From contig WHVA01000088.1 in assembly GCA_015179125.1 (NCBI GenBank), forward strand, positions 1 to 64,000: a DNA stretch of 64,000 nucleotides. The letters are read 5' to 3'. Source of the stretch: Gautieria morchelliformis. Taxonomy: Eukaryota > Basidiomycota > Agaricomycetes > Gomphales > Gomphaceae. The position numbers and the translations under genes were made by a program. Positions 1 through 10,039 of this stretch are shown here, one piece after another (within the stretch, counting starts at the first letter, position 1; the number at the start of each line of letters is the position of its first letter). Under the pieces are notes generated by a model. The model saw only the letters and a list, made by a program, of their open reading frames with translations. It made no database searches and was not told the origin of the DNA.

Positions 1-188
1 GCATGGGTTCAGCCTCAGTGCCGATTGTGATGTCCCACAGTAGGCGGTGGCACCATGCGGCCTAGTTATCCTCGTTTAGGGGTTCGATCTTGTAATTGTT
101 ATTTGGGGTGGCAAGGACATTGTAGATCAATTGTTACTGATATGGAAGGTTGGTTGGTCAGATATTAGTTATGGCCGGGGCCCATAAC
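1..188 (-). pseudogene. Copia primer site and gag start, left arm
   Basis: This is the mirror copy of 23064-23255. On the minus strand it reads primer-binding site (ggttatgggcccc), leader, and the start of a copia gag ORF that is interrupted by an in-frame TAG at the same place as the other copies of this family. The rest of the element lies outside the window. Confidence 0.75.
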
Positions 189-526
189 CTATGGGTTGAA
201 GCGCTCACAGTGTAAGGGGCGACTCTAACAGGTGCTCTACTCCCTAGAGCGGCACCTGAGGTAGAGGAGATCCAAAACAGTATATAATGAGTCAACAGTG
301 AGCAGGTAAATACAAGACAGCGCACCTGAGGTAGAGGAGATCCAAAGAGCATGGAGTGAGGATCTCCTTACCTCAGCGATGAACTATATAGCTGCTACAC
401 CAATGACATAAGCGACCCAACATAACTGGCAGTGACACAGGAAGGAATAGGGGAGGATACAATGAAGGAGATCTGAGGAATGGAAATACAAGGAAATAAA
501 AGGCAGGACAGGTGGTCCCTGACATC
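189..526 (-). mobile_element. Copia LTR-like block, left arm
   Basis: On the minus strand this begins TGATGTCAGGGGACC directly after a G-rich tract that resembles a polypurine tract (agaggggggg), and it ends at the copia primer-binding site. It contains two direct copies of a block that reads cacctgaggtagaggagatc on the plus strand (about 251 and 323). It is the mirror of 22727-23063. The LTR ends are inferred from the flanking polypurine-like and primer sites, because no second LTR of this type is present. Confidence 0.5.
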
Positions 527-1398
527 ACCCCCCTCTAGGGAGGATGTTTATAACTGTCATATATATGTATATATAGCTTAGCTCATCTATATTTCATACA
601 ATATATCACAATTGAGGCAGTTGCCAGCATCTGTAAGACATGCTTAATCCTAGCCCTAAAGTTCTTTCTCACAGTCTGCTGCTCCCCCAGGAAAGGGTGT
701 ATACCCCATTGTCTAAACATCAATAGTTACACATCTTTGTACTATACATGCATATTATTTTAAACATACCTTCTAATCAGATCTCTCAACCATATATAAT
801 AATATAGTACAGGTATTGTCCATACTTGCTTCTATATTCTGTGATTGTACATCTAACATGTTTCATATATGCTTCTAACATATACTCATATAGTCCATAC
901 TCGCCTCTACATTCTATCATCATACATGTAACAAGCGTCATATATACTTTTAATATATAGTCATCCACATCCTCTCTGAAATTTCTCTGTTATCTCAATA
1001 CACACCATGCCTTAGCACATACAACCATATTTGTAAAATATCAGAACATTCAAAAAATTTAGGATGTCCACAATATACAAGTTGCTCAAAATGATGGATT
1101 ATGAATTTGGTTAGGGTTGATATTTTACACCCGTTTGCAGTACCTAAGGCGCGCGTCGGATTTGCTTCCGTTTTAGCGCGCAAACTTCGAACAACGATAT
1201 CTTGCTTGATATCGCTCCGATTCGCTTGAAATTTCATATCTGAAGCTATGTGGACCATAGCTAGGGCATAGAACTAAAAAATCCGAATAAAACAAGCATT
1301 TTTTATTTTGCATTTTGGGTGCTGAGGGGGGAACAATGTCAAGCTTAGCTTACTGTATGTAGTTCAATGCAGGTTTTAATCTTGTTTGCTACTTTGTA
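527..1398. other. AT-rich stretch, no gene recognised
   Basis: This is mirrored at 21857-22726. It has AT-rich sequence with TATA runs and, at about 1140-1260, a more GC-rich island with short palindromes around gatatc. Short ORFs at 786-968 and 995-1258 (minus) have no recognisable domain. I see no RNA gene or clear promoter. Confidence 0.5.
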
Positions 1399-2168
1399 CT
1401 AATGGTGAGAACCCACTACAGGAGAATCTCCAGAAGAGGGTGTCATGGGATTGGAGAGGAAGGGCTTAGCTTCTTCTGACATTGGATCAGTGAGATCTGA
1501 CGGTAGGCGTTCATTCTCAATGTCGGATTTCCTCCTGTGTAGCATAAGCCCCGAAATCTTTGATCCCTTCCGCACCGAGTGCCAATGCACCATAAGGCAA
1601 CTTCGCCGATCCTGACACGTTCTTGAGCTCAGAAACCGCGGGGGCGCACGCGTATGCGGTGGGGTGAGGGGCGCGGAGGTGCTGGGGTGGGCGAGCTGGT
1701 ATAGGAGGACGGGGTGGTGGGGGAGCAGGCGGCGGCGGGTGCAGGTGCGGGTGCAGGTGCAGGTGCGGGTGCGGGTGTGGGTGCAGGTGTGGGTGCGGGT
1801 GCAGGTGCGGGTGCGGGTGCAGGTGCGGGTGCGGGTGCGGGTGCAGGTGCAGGTGCGGGTGCGGGTGTGGGTGCAGGTGCGGGTGCGGGTGCGGGTGCAG
1901 GTGCGGGTGCGATTGCAGCACGGACGACACGGAGCTCATCGTGAGGAGACTGGGCATACGGTTAGCAGGGTGCAGGGGCGTCGACACACCTTGACACCCA
2001 GGGGACTCCACCCAGGGGACATGGGGGATACCGGCCCAAACGGCAGCCGGTAGAGGGACGGGAGCGCAGACGTGACATGACTGGGCTGGCGGCCCTCGAG
2101 GCGTGCGAGGGCGTCGCCGCGGTTGGTGTTGCGGTAGCGCTTGGGGCGCGGGACGTGGCGGTGGTCAT
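1399..2168 (-). CDS. Low-complexity Ala/Pro or His/Pro ORF, left arm
   Basis: The minus-strand frames are open through a GC-rich hexanucleotide repeat and would encode long Ala-Pro or His-Pro-His-Leu runs depending on frame. The upstream part (start near 2168) is rich in Ser, Thr, Ala and Pro. The downstream part (1399-1593) is less biased and contains KGSKISG and SDLTDPMSEEAKP. A 40-nt candidate intron with a GCTAAC branch point could join the parts. I do not recognise the protein. The base composition differs strongly from the flanks. A repeat-derived spurious ORF is equally possible. Confidence 0.3.
1738..1917 (+). repeat. GGTGCA/GGTGCG hexanucleotide array, left arm
   Basis: About thirty tandem copies of the hexamer ggtgcg/ggtgca/ggtgtg. 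The mirror copy at about 21338-21517 differs at one site, where cacctg has become cactg, which shifts the encoded repeat frame. Confidence 0.9.
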
Positions 2169-2532
2169 CGCGAGGGTGTTGACGGTAGGAGTGATGGAGC
2201 CGCGGTCGGTTGGGGTGAGGGTGGACGACAGGAAGGAACTGCTTGTGCTTGTACGAGTAGAAGGGGCGCTTCAAGTCACAATGGTGGACTTGTAGTTGGG
2301 ACGCGTGACAGCCCTTTCAGCGAGGATGTAAAGTAAGCATAAGTAGCAAACTCACCAATAAAAACGGGATAGTGGCCATTCGACACCTGAAAATTACACT
2401 TGAGTTGGGGTTCAGCATTGGGAGTAAGGGTGCAAATGCTGTCGCACGATTCATGTCATAGAATTCTTGGTCAGGGTGTGTGTTTCGGGAACTTCCATTC
2501 TCCTTGAGTGTACTACCCACACCATCGCTCAT
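2169..2532. other. Region upstream of DDE gene, unassigned
   Basis: This is mirrored at about 20723-21085. Two overlapping minus-strand frames are open; one reads through NGHYPVFIGEFATYAYF and another through LPMLNPNSSVIF. This suggests a coding relic, but no family is recognised. The stretch also contains the presumed promoter of the DDE gene. Confidence 0.3.
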
Positions 2533-3737
2533 ATGCCTCGCCCTGGCAACCCTAAACCTGTTCGTCACATGTACAGCAAGGATCTGCGGGATCGCGTTAT
2601 ACACCAAAAATTCAAGCTCAACAAGAAATCAACCGATATTGCAATTGACCTCGATATGTCACCACATGTAGTTCAACGCACAATCAAACTCTGGCGGGAT
2701 GTTGGAGACGTCGTGGCAGAGCCAAAGCGGCTATCTCATGGGTCAAAAATGACCTCAGCTCAGAGTGAAGTAAGTAATTCATGTCTGTGTTTAGCTGTAG
2801 CTTATTTTATTTTATAACAGTTTCTTCTTGCGCTTCTTGAACGCTCGCCCGATCTTTACCTCGATGAGCTTGTCAAGAGCTAGAGGTGCAGCATGGTATT
2901 TTAGTAAGTTTATCAACTGTCTGGAGGACGCTTCGACATCTTGGCTTGCAAAGAAAGAAAGTGAGTCATTAAATCCTCGAAGAATGACAACCTTTATATT
3001 TGTCTCCAACCCAGCTTTCACGGGCAGCCGCAGAGCGCTGTGAAGCCTCGCGGACTGCTTTCCAGTTTCGTATTGGTAGTGAACCACCGGACCGTTTGGT
3101 TTTCACAGATGAAAGCGCAATTGACCTTCGCACAACGTATAGACTAATGGGATGGGCTTACAAGGGATGTAGGCCACGAGTGCGAGCACGTTTCCAAAGG
3201 GGCGAAAGGTAACGATTTGTGCACGGGCCTCCATTATTGTATCGCTAATATCCACTCAGATTTTCAATCCTTCCGGCGCTCTCACAAGATGGAATCATCT
3301 ATAGCCATATCAAATTAGGGGCATACGACGGTCCAGAGTTCCTTGGGTTTCTGAAGGGCCTTTTAGAGGTAATGAACCCTTACCCAGCACCACAGAGCGT
3401 TCTTGTTATGGATAACTGTGCCATTCACCACATACCTGAGGTCTCACTCTTATGTGCCCAAAGGTTTTTACCATTATAAACTGTTTTCACTAGTGTCTAA
3501 TCTTGCATTTGCAGAGGAAACAAACTGATGTATCTTCCGCCGTACTCGCCCGACCTCAACCCAATCGAAGAATCATTCTCCTTCATCAAAGCTCACCTCA
3601 GACGTCATGGTGCCGAATTCCGTGCATGTGTTGCAAGTAAGGAGAGGGCTGAGCTATTCATGTTTCTCTACGAGGCACTGGATCAGATTACACGCAGACA
3701 TGCGCGAGGGTGGATGAAGGACTGTGGCTATCTGTAG
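2533..3737 (+). pseudogene. Spliced DDE transposase (IS630/Tc1-mariner type), left arm
   Basis: This is a five-exon gene for a DDE-superfamily endonuclease, the enzyme that cuts and joins transposon ends in the nucleus. Exons are 2533-2769, 2821-2960, 3015-3208, 3260-3463 and 3515-3737, all with GT-AG introns of 51-54 nt. The N-terminal helix-turn-helix reads YSKDLRDRVIHQKFKLN and STDIAIDLDMSPHVVQRTIK. The catalytic block shows FTDESAID, LVMDNCAIHH and YSPDLNPIEESFSFIK, giving a D-D-E triad with roughly 34-residue spacing. The exons total 998 nt; one base is missing at about 2878-2880 (after ELVK), and the frame is otherwise open for about 332 residues. The right-arm copy has the same lesion, so it predates the duplication. 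No terminal inverted repeats were found close by. Confidence 0.85.
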
Positions 3738-3948
3738 TGCAGTTGTACTACTGTAATGTAATTTTTTTGTTGTCAGAATGTTGAAAATTATCTGCAATGT
3801 GATGGATGATATTGGTAAACAACACTTAGTAGTGCAAAAAGTACTCATTGGCCAATTACGTGCGTCGAGTATCGTAGTATTGTGATAATTCCTACAGTGG
3901 CTACAGGATCTCATAATATTATATGCGTTACATGCGGTCTTTCCCAGC

Positions 3949-5366
3949 TCATCCTCTCTCTTCACCTGTCATTTCCCCCTCATTAACATAATCCCAACTC
4001 TCTGGCAGGTCTGAAAGAGATTCAAGCCCAATCGTTACATACTGCTTGTATGGCTTGGTGGCCTGTAAAGTGTACTCATCGGCGTTCACCTTAACGAAGT
4101 CTGGTGTCAGCCATTCCAGAGCAGTCTCCCGAGAAAGCGTTAACCATTGAATCAAGAGTTCGGAGAATGGCTTGAAGCCCTTGGAGAAGTCTTTCGCGGC
4201 ATCCTGTTGCTTTAACCTATCAAGGAAACTTCCCCTAGCTTGTAACACAGGTAACTCGTCGGAGAGCATTGTTTGACGGTAATTCTGTTCTAGTCGCCCG
4301 AGTGCCCCCTTGGTCTCCAGAATCTCCAGAATCGACCAAAATAAAACCCATATAAATGACTCCAGGTCATCAATTACTTGGTGCACAACTTGCGTTCCAG
4401 AGTCCCAAGCAACAATCAGCGCCTGAGACATGAAAGGCAGCGTACCCTAGAACCATGTAAATCACAAGCCGCACACAGCAACTAAAGACCCACCGAGCGA
4501 TGCTTTGCTAATTCCCGCTTCTGATCCATCCAACGAATCGCCTGGTCCCCATCACATATGAATCCCACACATCTAGTAACTTCTCGAGTCACGGCAAAAC
4601 TGAAGCAAACATAAAAAAACGAAAGGACTGATGTGAAAGACGGTACGTACTCTGCCACAGGCGGCCGCTCAGCTTCATCCATCAGCATGACGTTCCCGAC
4701 GCTTACGTCGCGGTGCAACCAGCCGTTCTTAAACAGCCCAAAATGCCCTGTCGATCACCATTATAGGTAAATCATGTCCGATGCCCTCTTCGTTCACATA
4801 CCCAACATGGCGTGCACTATAGAACGCACGAGCAATCGAGGAATTTGTGCAGCTCGCAGTGACGTCCCTCGGGTCTCAAAAACAGATCGCATATGTACTC
4901 GTTCGTCAGGCCTAACCCCGGCATATGGCTCTGGCGCACACACGGGCCAATACGTTGCGTCATCAGGTATGAGCTTATCCATTCCATCCTCGACAGGGCA
5001 TGAGACAAGGATGTCTGGCAGTCCAAATCCGCCCGATAACGCTCCAAACATTGTGCCTTCTTCGTTATGGGTTTTCAATGGCCATGAATCTTTCAGAATG
5101 ACAGTGTCCAGCAAGAGAAAAGATATGCCTCCCTTCAACCTCAAGGGTTCTCGACCGTCAGTCTCTTTTCCAGGCTGAGAACGCGGGGGTTGGTGACTTC
5201 GTAAGTTATACCGGTGAGTGGACGAAGGTTGAGCGGGAGAACCATCGGTGGCGGTTTCATCGTCAAACCCAATTGTTAACTACTGGCCCAGATCTCTAAA
5301 CATCAAAATGCACCCTTCTTGACCAAAAGATACACACGCGTTGCTCGTCCGCGAACGCAACGTCGG
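3949..5366 (-). pseudogene. FunK1 protein kinase, 3' part, cut by gypsy LTR
   Basis: This is the C-terminal lobe of a fungal-type protein kinase (FunK1 family, serine/threonine kinase-like). On the minus strand, the catalytic loop M-HRDVSVGN lies at about 4703-4718 and is followed by the C-lobe signature DDLESFIWVLFWSILEI in the ORF 3949-4431, with an intron between. Upstream, 4794-5144 encodes the segment before the catalytic loop (LPDILVSCPVEDG, AYAGVRPDERV), broken by frameshifts. The N-terminal half is missing because the gypsy LTR starts at 5367. The right-arm copy (17050-19306) retains that half. It lies tail to tail with the DDE gene. Confidence 0.8.
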
Positions 5367-5730
5367 TGTTTTGGAACCCGTTGAACTAAACGTAAAACTG
5401 TGGTGTTAAACACAATTCTAAAGTTCAATCAGAGATTTGACTTTACAAGCACACGCAAGCTTCGAAACTATTTTAACGGAGAACCCAATTAAGAAATTAT
5501 ACTCCGGTGAACAATCAGAATCAGTATTGGTACAGGAAGTGTAGCAATAGAGATTTAACTGAACACGTGTAGTTCTTAGATTGTGCAATACTTTGTGAGG
5601 TCAAAGAATGTTATTAGGCGTCCAAGGGTCCAGATACTTTAAGGGGGAAAGCTACCTAGAGTCTTAGGACCGCGGGTCGAGTGAATTAAAGACAACAATA
5701 ATCCCCAAGACGTGAAAAGATAGTTCTGCG

Positions 5731-6170
5731 CTTGAACTCTTCCTCAGTTCAAGTATGTCACTATTCTTGTGGCTTTTCTGGTTTTCCAACTCAACAAACG
5801 TAGGATATTAACTCACTTACCCTGAGTTAGGTTAATATCTGCAGTGCGTTGATTGATCAAGAAAGATCAATTACTCAAAAGGCTATTAACCCACTTAACT
5901 CAGAGTTAAGTTAATAATCTATTGCGTGAATTGAATAACTAATAACCAAGTCTATTAGATCACTGCTCAGAGTGGCGTCTAATGTACAGGATTACTAATC
6001 AGTTACTCTTAGTAATGTTGCTGTTCGCAGCGCGATTATTCAGAGCCTGCTGCAATTAAAATAGAGCACTCTTGTACTTCTCAGAGCCAATCAGAGTTGC
6101 TGCAATCTTAGACTGTAGCCAAGTCAGTGAGCCAGTACTTCGGTACAAGGCTGTGTTGAAGTCACACTTC
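5731..6170. promoter_or_regulatory. String of seven hairpins in LTR R/U5
   Basis: Seven consecutive inverted repeats lie in 440 bp: 5731-5753 (cttgaact/agttcaag), 5805-5838 (atattaac/gttaatat), 5852-5871 (attgatc/gatcaat), 5885-5915 (attaac/gttaat with an inner ttaactc-a-gagttaa), 5954-5983 (attaga/tctaat), 5991-6016 (attactaa/ttagtaat), 6130-6152 (agcc-a-gtac-ttcg-gtac-aa-ggct), plus a short eighth at 6158-6170 (gaagt/acttc). They sit downstream of the TATA box on the element strand, so they would be in the RNA leader. The same stems are present in the two other LTR copies. Confidence 0.75.
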
Positions 6171-6235
6171 AGTTACTCAAGGTATGAGTGGTTTGGTTAA
6201 AGATGATTGATTTCTTCACTGCTAAAACTGCAGGC

Positions 6236-6243
6236 TATTTATA
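6236..6243 (-). promoter_or_regulatory. LTR TATA box
   Basis: TATAAATA on the minus strand inside CAGTATAAATAGCC. It lies about 560 bp into the LTR and is kept in the inverted copy (about 13155) and in the solo LTR. It sets the probable start of R about 30 bp downstream. Confidence 0.65.
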
Positions 6244-6444
6244 CTGCATCTATCTAGCTTATGTAACTATTGCCAGGAACCTTGTAGAGGCTTCTACTAC
6301 TGTGAAGAACCTTGTGGAAGCTTAGAGAAGCTTCAGGAAAGGTTTGGAAACTATTGGAAGGCTGTGGAAGGTTCTATTGCTATATTGGGTTAAAGTCACA
6401 GCTCTGTGACAGTAAAGCTAAGAGTATGTAAGAAACTCCCACGC

Positions 6445-6631
6445 TCATGTGATTGTCATGTGATGAAGGAAAGTCATGTGACTTCAAGCTGGATTGAGGT
6501 CATGTGACTGTGTCATGTGATAGTCAGGTGACCGTAGATAATCAAGTGACTTTGAGGTCAGGTGATTGTCAGGTGACTGTGGATGATCAGGTGACTTTGA
6601 GCTGTTTTGAGGTCATGTGATAGTCATGTGA
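6445..6631. promoter_or_regulatory. Array of TCA-N-GTGA boxes in LTR U3
   Basis: There are twelve copies of an 8-bp near-palindrome in 187 bp: seven TCATGTGA, four TCAGGTGA and one TCAAGTGA. They lie about 200-390 bp upstream of the LTR TATA box. The core CANNTG is an E-box, the kind of site bound by bHLH regulators. The solo LTR at 37116-37345 has fifteen copies, so the array changes in length by whole units. Enhancer function is inferred. Confidence 0.7.
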
Positions 6632-6799
6632 CCGTGGGGAACTCTTAGCTAAACTATCAAGAGATTGTTGTATCTTGTGGACCCAATGTGAGTGTAGCAT
6701 AGAAATATTAATACAACCTTCCTTGAGGACATTTGAAACTAATTAACTACCTAGTAAATGTTCATAAATAGGTAGCTACTTTGTGGACGATCCCTAACA

Positions 6800-6813
6800 C
6801 TATCCCCCCTTTC
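6800..6813 (-). other. Gypsy polypurine tract
   Basis: The minus strand reads aaaggggggatag immediately before the LTR start TGTTAGGG. This fixes the strand of the element and identifies 5367-6799 as its 3' LTR. Confidence 0.85.
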
Positions 6814-6824
6814 AAATGTTCGCT

Positions 6825-7910
6825 TTAGACCAATTCTACATCTTCAAAATTCACTGAAGAATTCCTGGAAGGTGCTGGTGTCGCAGGGTACTGGTCAGAG
6901 TAGATGCGAGTATTGAAAGATGGTTTTGGAGACAAGTAGTCGATAGTAGAAGGATGAATAAAATAGGGATAACCGAGGGCGGCCTGTTCTTCGAATAGCT
7001 GCGCAAAGGAAGGCTGCCATTTAATGACTTGCTTGTTATGGTCGTTATGCTCGGTGTCGATGATAGGATGGATAGAGGAACGGTGAGCTTTGTTAGAAGA
7101 TTCTCCATTAAGAGTCGAATTGCTAGGAGATGAGTCGCGAGTTCTCTTGCGGCTCTGTCGCTCCGTACGGACTCCAAGAGTGTAAGCTTTTGGTTCAAGC
7201 CAATGCTCACGTTCGGCTTCATTGGAAATAGTCGTAGTATAACGAGTACGAGTGTTGAAACTCATATCTTCGCTGTAACGACGTCTGAGGGCCTCATAGA
7301 AGGGAAACTTTGTGGTGAGGTCCATGTATGCGTCATCTTCATCGTCCTTGATGCTGAGCAAGGTCTTGCCAGGTTCGAGAGGCCACTTCCAGGTGCAGTC
7401 CTCGAGATCGACGCAGTTTTCTTTTGCTTTAGCAGTCCACGCGGTGAGTTGATGGCTCGTCTGCTGCCACCTTTCAATCCACGACTCTATTTCGCTTTTC
7501 TCTCCAGGGATTTTCAAGAAATTGAAAGCGAGGTAATTGTCAGGTGGAATGGGAGCGCGTATCATGCTGATTTCGTGATATTTTTCGTCAGGAATGGTGA
7601 GCGGGAGTGTATTGGAATCAACATCTCCTTTCCAGCCTGCGGCGGCGGCAAGGATGTATCGACACTTCATGCGCACGGCTTCCCAAATGCTGTCTGCTAG
7701 TTCAGGACGGAGGTAGACGTAAGTCTTTCCGAATAGGAAGACAGTCGTCCAGTCGTGATGTCCAGGTTTGTAGTATTCAAAGTTGTCGGTGTGCTGGAAC
7801 TCAAACTGAGGCATGGACACCGCGGCTTGAACAACTTTGTTTCCATCGTGTGAGAGTTGGTAGTCGATTGATGTTACAGGTGGAAAAGAGACATGGAGAG
7901 AGATGGACAA
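6825..7910 (-). CDS. Extra 3' ORF of gypsy element, 361 aa, unknown function
   Basis: This is an uninterrupted ORF between the integrase/chromodomain ORF (ends 8076) and the polypurine tract. Its stop lies only about 12 bp from that tract, the place where retroviruses carry env. I see no signal peptide or membrane segment, so an envelope protein is unlikely. The N-terminal 150 residues look globular, with aromatic motifs such as FEYYKPGHHDWTTVFLFGK. A basic cluster at about residue 252 (RQSRKRTRDSSPS) resembles a nuclear localisation signal and is followed by a Ser/Asn-rich, probably disordered tail. I do not recognise the family. It is open while the neighbouring pol frames are broken, which hints at recent selection or a separate origin. 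Confidence 0.7.
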   Translation of the reverse strand: MSISLHVSFPPVTSIDYQLSHDGNKVVQAAVSMPQFEFQHTDNFEYYKPGHHDWTTVFLFGKTYVYLRPELADSIWEAVRMKCRYILAAAAGWKGDVDSNTLPLTIPDEKYHEISMIRAPIPPDNYLAFNFLKIPGEKSEIESWIERWQQTSHQLTAWTAKAKENCVDLEDCTWKWPLEPGKTLLSIKDDEDDAYMDLTTKFPFYEALRRRYSEDMSFNTRTRYTTTISNEAEREHWLEPKAYTLGVRTERQSRKRTRDSSPSNSTLNGESSNKAHRSSIHPIIDTEHNDHNKQVIKWQPSFAQLFEEQAALGYPYFIHPSTIDYLSPKPSFNTRIYSDQYPATPAPSRNSSVNFEDVELV

Positions 7911-8075
7911 GATTTCGATTGAGCGACGCTAGGTAAGTTGAGAGACTGTTTTTTTTGGATTTTTCAAGAGTTCTTTCTGATTTTTATGCGTTTTCTTGGA
8001 CTAGATAATTATATTCGTACACTGTTTTTCAAGACACGAAAACTGAGAGAAGGTTCTAGGTGAGTCTGATCAGCT

Positions 8076-8978
8076 CTAGAGTCTTCGTTTCCTTCCTTGA
8101 CTTTCGTCCCATTCTCGCACAACGTCCGGTGCGTTTTTCAAATGTTTTCGTGTTAACCATTCATCGAATTGAGGTCCATATCCAACGAATCTGGTCAATA
8201 ATTCTTCGGTACGTCTTCCGTTTCTCGCAGCTCTCCAGCGAGACTTGATGATTTTCTCAACTTCATACTCAGGTACTTCGGAGAAATCAGCCCTATCGAG
8301 ATGCTTCCTGGGACGATCTCCAAATTCTACCGGTGAGTCATTGTATTTCTCAAGGTGTGCCACATTTAGCACAGGATGTAGTCCGTATGATGCGGGCATC
8401 CTCAGCCGGTACGTGATAGGACTAATTTTTTCTAGAACTTCGAAAGGTCCATCATAGCGCATCTGGAGCTTTCGTCCTAGCCCACGCTTATTTTTCAATA
8501 AGGCTAAGGTGTGTGGATTTATTACAACTTGATCTCCAACTTCAAATTCGCTGATAAGCCGGTTTCGGTTGTAATTCTTTTGCTGCGCAACTTGAGAAAA
8601 TTGTATAGCCTCCTTGGCTTGTGACCTGTGAGTATCAAATTTTTCCATGAATTCCTTGGCTTTCTCGCTCTCAAACATCTCTGTTTCAGACGAGGGGTCC
8701 TGTTCGCTAAACTCTGGACGTGCGACTGCTTCGATCGGCTGGTGCAACAAGGTCGACTCAGTCAGGGGCTGGTATCCGTAGAGTAGGAATGCAGGTGAGA
8801 AATTTGTTGCTGAATGTGGAGTGGTGTTGTATGCAAGGCTAAATCCGTTAAGTAGGGTAGACCAGTCGTTCAAGCTGGAATTGACATATGTTCGCAACCC
8901 AACTTCAAGGATTTGGTTCATAACCTCAGTTTGTCCGTCCGCCTGGGGATGGTGAGCCGTAGTGAGTGCCCTTTTCAT
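8076..8978 (-). pseudogene. Gypsy integrase C-terminal half with chromodomain
   Basis: This minus-strand ORF of 300 residues starts in the integrase core (TTAHHPQADGQTEVMNQ, containing the catalytic Glu), continues through the GPFEVLEKI-type C-terminal domain (VNPH..., YRLRMPASYGLHPVLNVAHLEKY), and ends in a chromodomain (EYEVEKIIKSRW, FVGYGPQFDEWL). Chromodomains on integrase are the hallmark of chromoviruses, where they direct insertion to modified chromatin. A frameshift near 9110 separates it from the upstream integrase part; the middle catalytic Asp (ITDRDSKW) lies in the gap between the two ORFs. Confidence 0.85.
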
Positions 8979-9070
8979 TTGTAATTTCTCACAGATGACC
9001 TTCCAGAATGATCCGGTCCATTTGGAATCACGATCAGTTATGATCTGTCTAGGTAAGCCATACTTGGTGA

Positions 9071-10036
9071 CTACATGTGTGAAAAATAATTGGGCAGTTT
9101 GCTCTTCATTGACCGTACTTTGTGTGGGATAAAGATGGTGTATTTGGTGAGTTTATCCACTACTACAAGTATGTTATCGAAACCGTCACTCAGGGGGAGC
9201 TCAGGAATAAAGTCCATGCTCACGACTTCAAAGGGTCGTTCCGGAATCGGTATTGGTTGGAGCAGTCCTACGGGTGCGTGTTTCCGTGGTTTAGCCTTCT
9301 GACAGATATCACAGCTAACAATGAATCGTTTCAAGTGTCTACTCATTTTAGGCCAGTAGTACACACTTGCTAATCGATTGTAGGTCTTGTGATACCCAGC
9401 ATGCGCCGCTTCAGTAAGTTTGTCATGTGTTTCACTCATGATTTCCACTTGCTGATTTTTTGGTACACATAGCCTTCGATTTCCATTCCAATCTTCGAAG
9501 AATAACAGTCCATTGTCGTCTTCTGAAAATAATGGCTGGCAAGGTGTGTTCCAGTTCTCTGTTCCGCGCAATTCCTTTCTGATCCTACTGAAGTAAGGAT
9601 CGGAATCATATCCTGTTGTGAACTTACTGATCTCTTCTGATGCCAGAGCAGCTTGTAAGTTGAAAGATCGTGAGCCTGTGTAGCTGATGTTTAGATTTTT
9701 ATTTTTTACAGGTTCGGCCGATTGCAAGCTGACTTCTGTCTCGAAAATTGAAGGTAAGGCTCGTGCATTTTCATCTTCAAATTCTGTTACTAATCGAAGT
9801 GTTCTGGCTTCGAAATCAGGAGCTATTTCCGAGTAGAGATCGGTGAGTGAGTCTTGTTCTGGACTCAAGACTGTGTGCGTTGATTTATCTACCACAGGAC
9901 CATCTTGATGTGGTACGTTTCGTCGAAGTCGTGAAATAGGGTCTACGTTTGAGTGTACTCGTCCGGCACGATGTACAATCTTGAGGTCAGGGTAGGCTGC
10001 GAATACAGTTCCCCATGTGAGTAGTCTTCTATTCAC
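9071..10036 (-). pseudogene. Gypsy RNase H end and integrase N-terminal half
   Basis: The minus-strand ORF of 321 residues begins with the end of the RNase H domain (VFAAYPDLKIVHRAGRVHSNVDPISRL), followed by a linker and the HHCC zinc-binding domain of integrase (HDKLTEAAHAGYHKTYNRL, CDICQKAKPR). The first catalytic Asp is in VVSMDFIPELP. The stop at 9071 follows a one-base frameshift near 9110, after which the integrase continues in another frame. Confidence 0.85.
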
Positions 10037-10039
10037 ATT

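Larger units (their letters stand above)
1..5366. repeat. Left arm of giant inverted repeat
   Basis: This stretch is the reverse complement of about 17930-23255; paired positions sum to about 23252-23257. It carries, from the outside in, the copia leader and gag start, a copia LTR-like block, a GC-rich hexanucleotide repeat, a DDE transposase gene and the 3' part of a FunK1 kinase gene. The outer 4 kb is almost identical between arms (single-base indels such as gcaagg/gcaaggg near 114), while 4740-5366 is clearly diverged. The window starts inside the palindrome, so the arm may extend to the left. The inner end is cut by the gypsy LTR at 5367. Confidence 0.93.
5367..6799 (-). mobile_element. 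Ty3/gypsy LTR (3' LTR of minus-strand element)
   Basis: This 1433-bp LTR is bounded by TGTTAGGGATCG and CCAAAACA on the minus strand. It abuts a polypurine tract at 6800-6813. A second complete copy lies at 36038-37513 (solo, with target duplication) and a truncated, inverted copy at 13050-14034. It contains a TATA box, an upstream array of TCA-N-GTGA boxes and a downstream chain of hairpins, listed separately. The 5 bp outside it (gtcgg, 5362-5366) cannot be matched on the other side, because the other end of the element is rearranged. Confidence 0.93.

Noticed and set aside
1738..1917. Hexamer array as telomere-like repeat
   Set aside because: The unit GGTGCA/GGTGCG does not match known fungal telomere repeats, is internal and occurs in both arms.
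6825..7910. Extra gypsy ORF as an envelope gene
   Set aside because: No signal peptide, no transmembrane segment and no fusion-like hydrophobic stretch; the basic patch suggests a nuclear protein.
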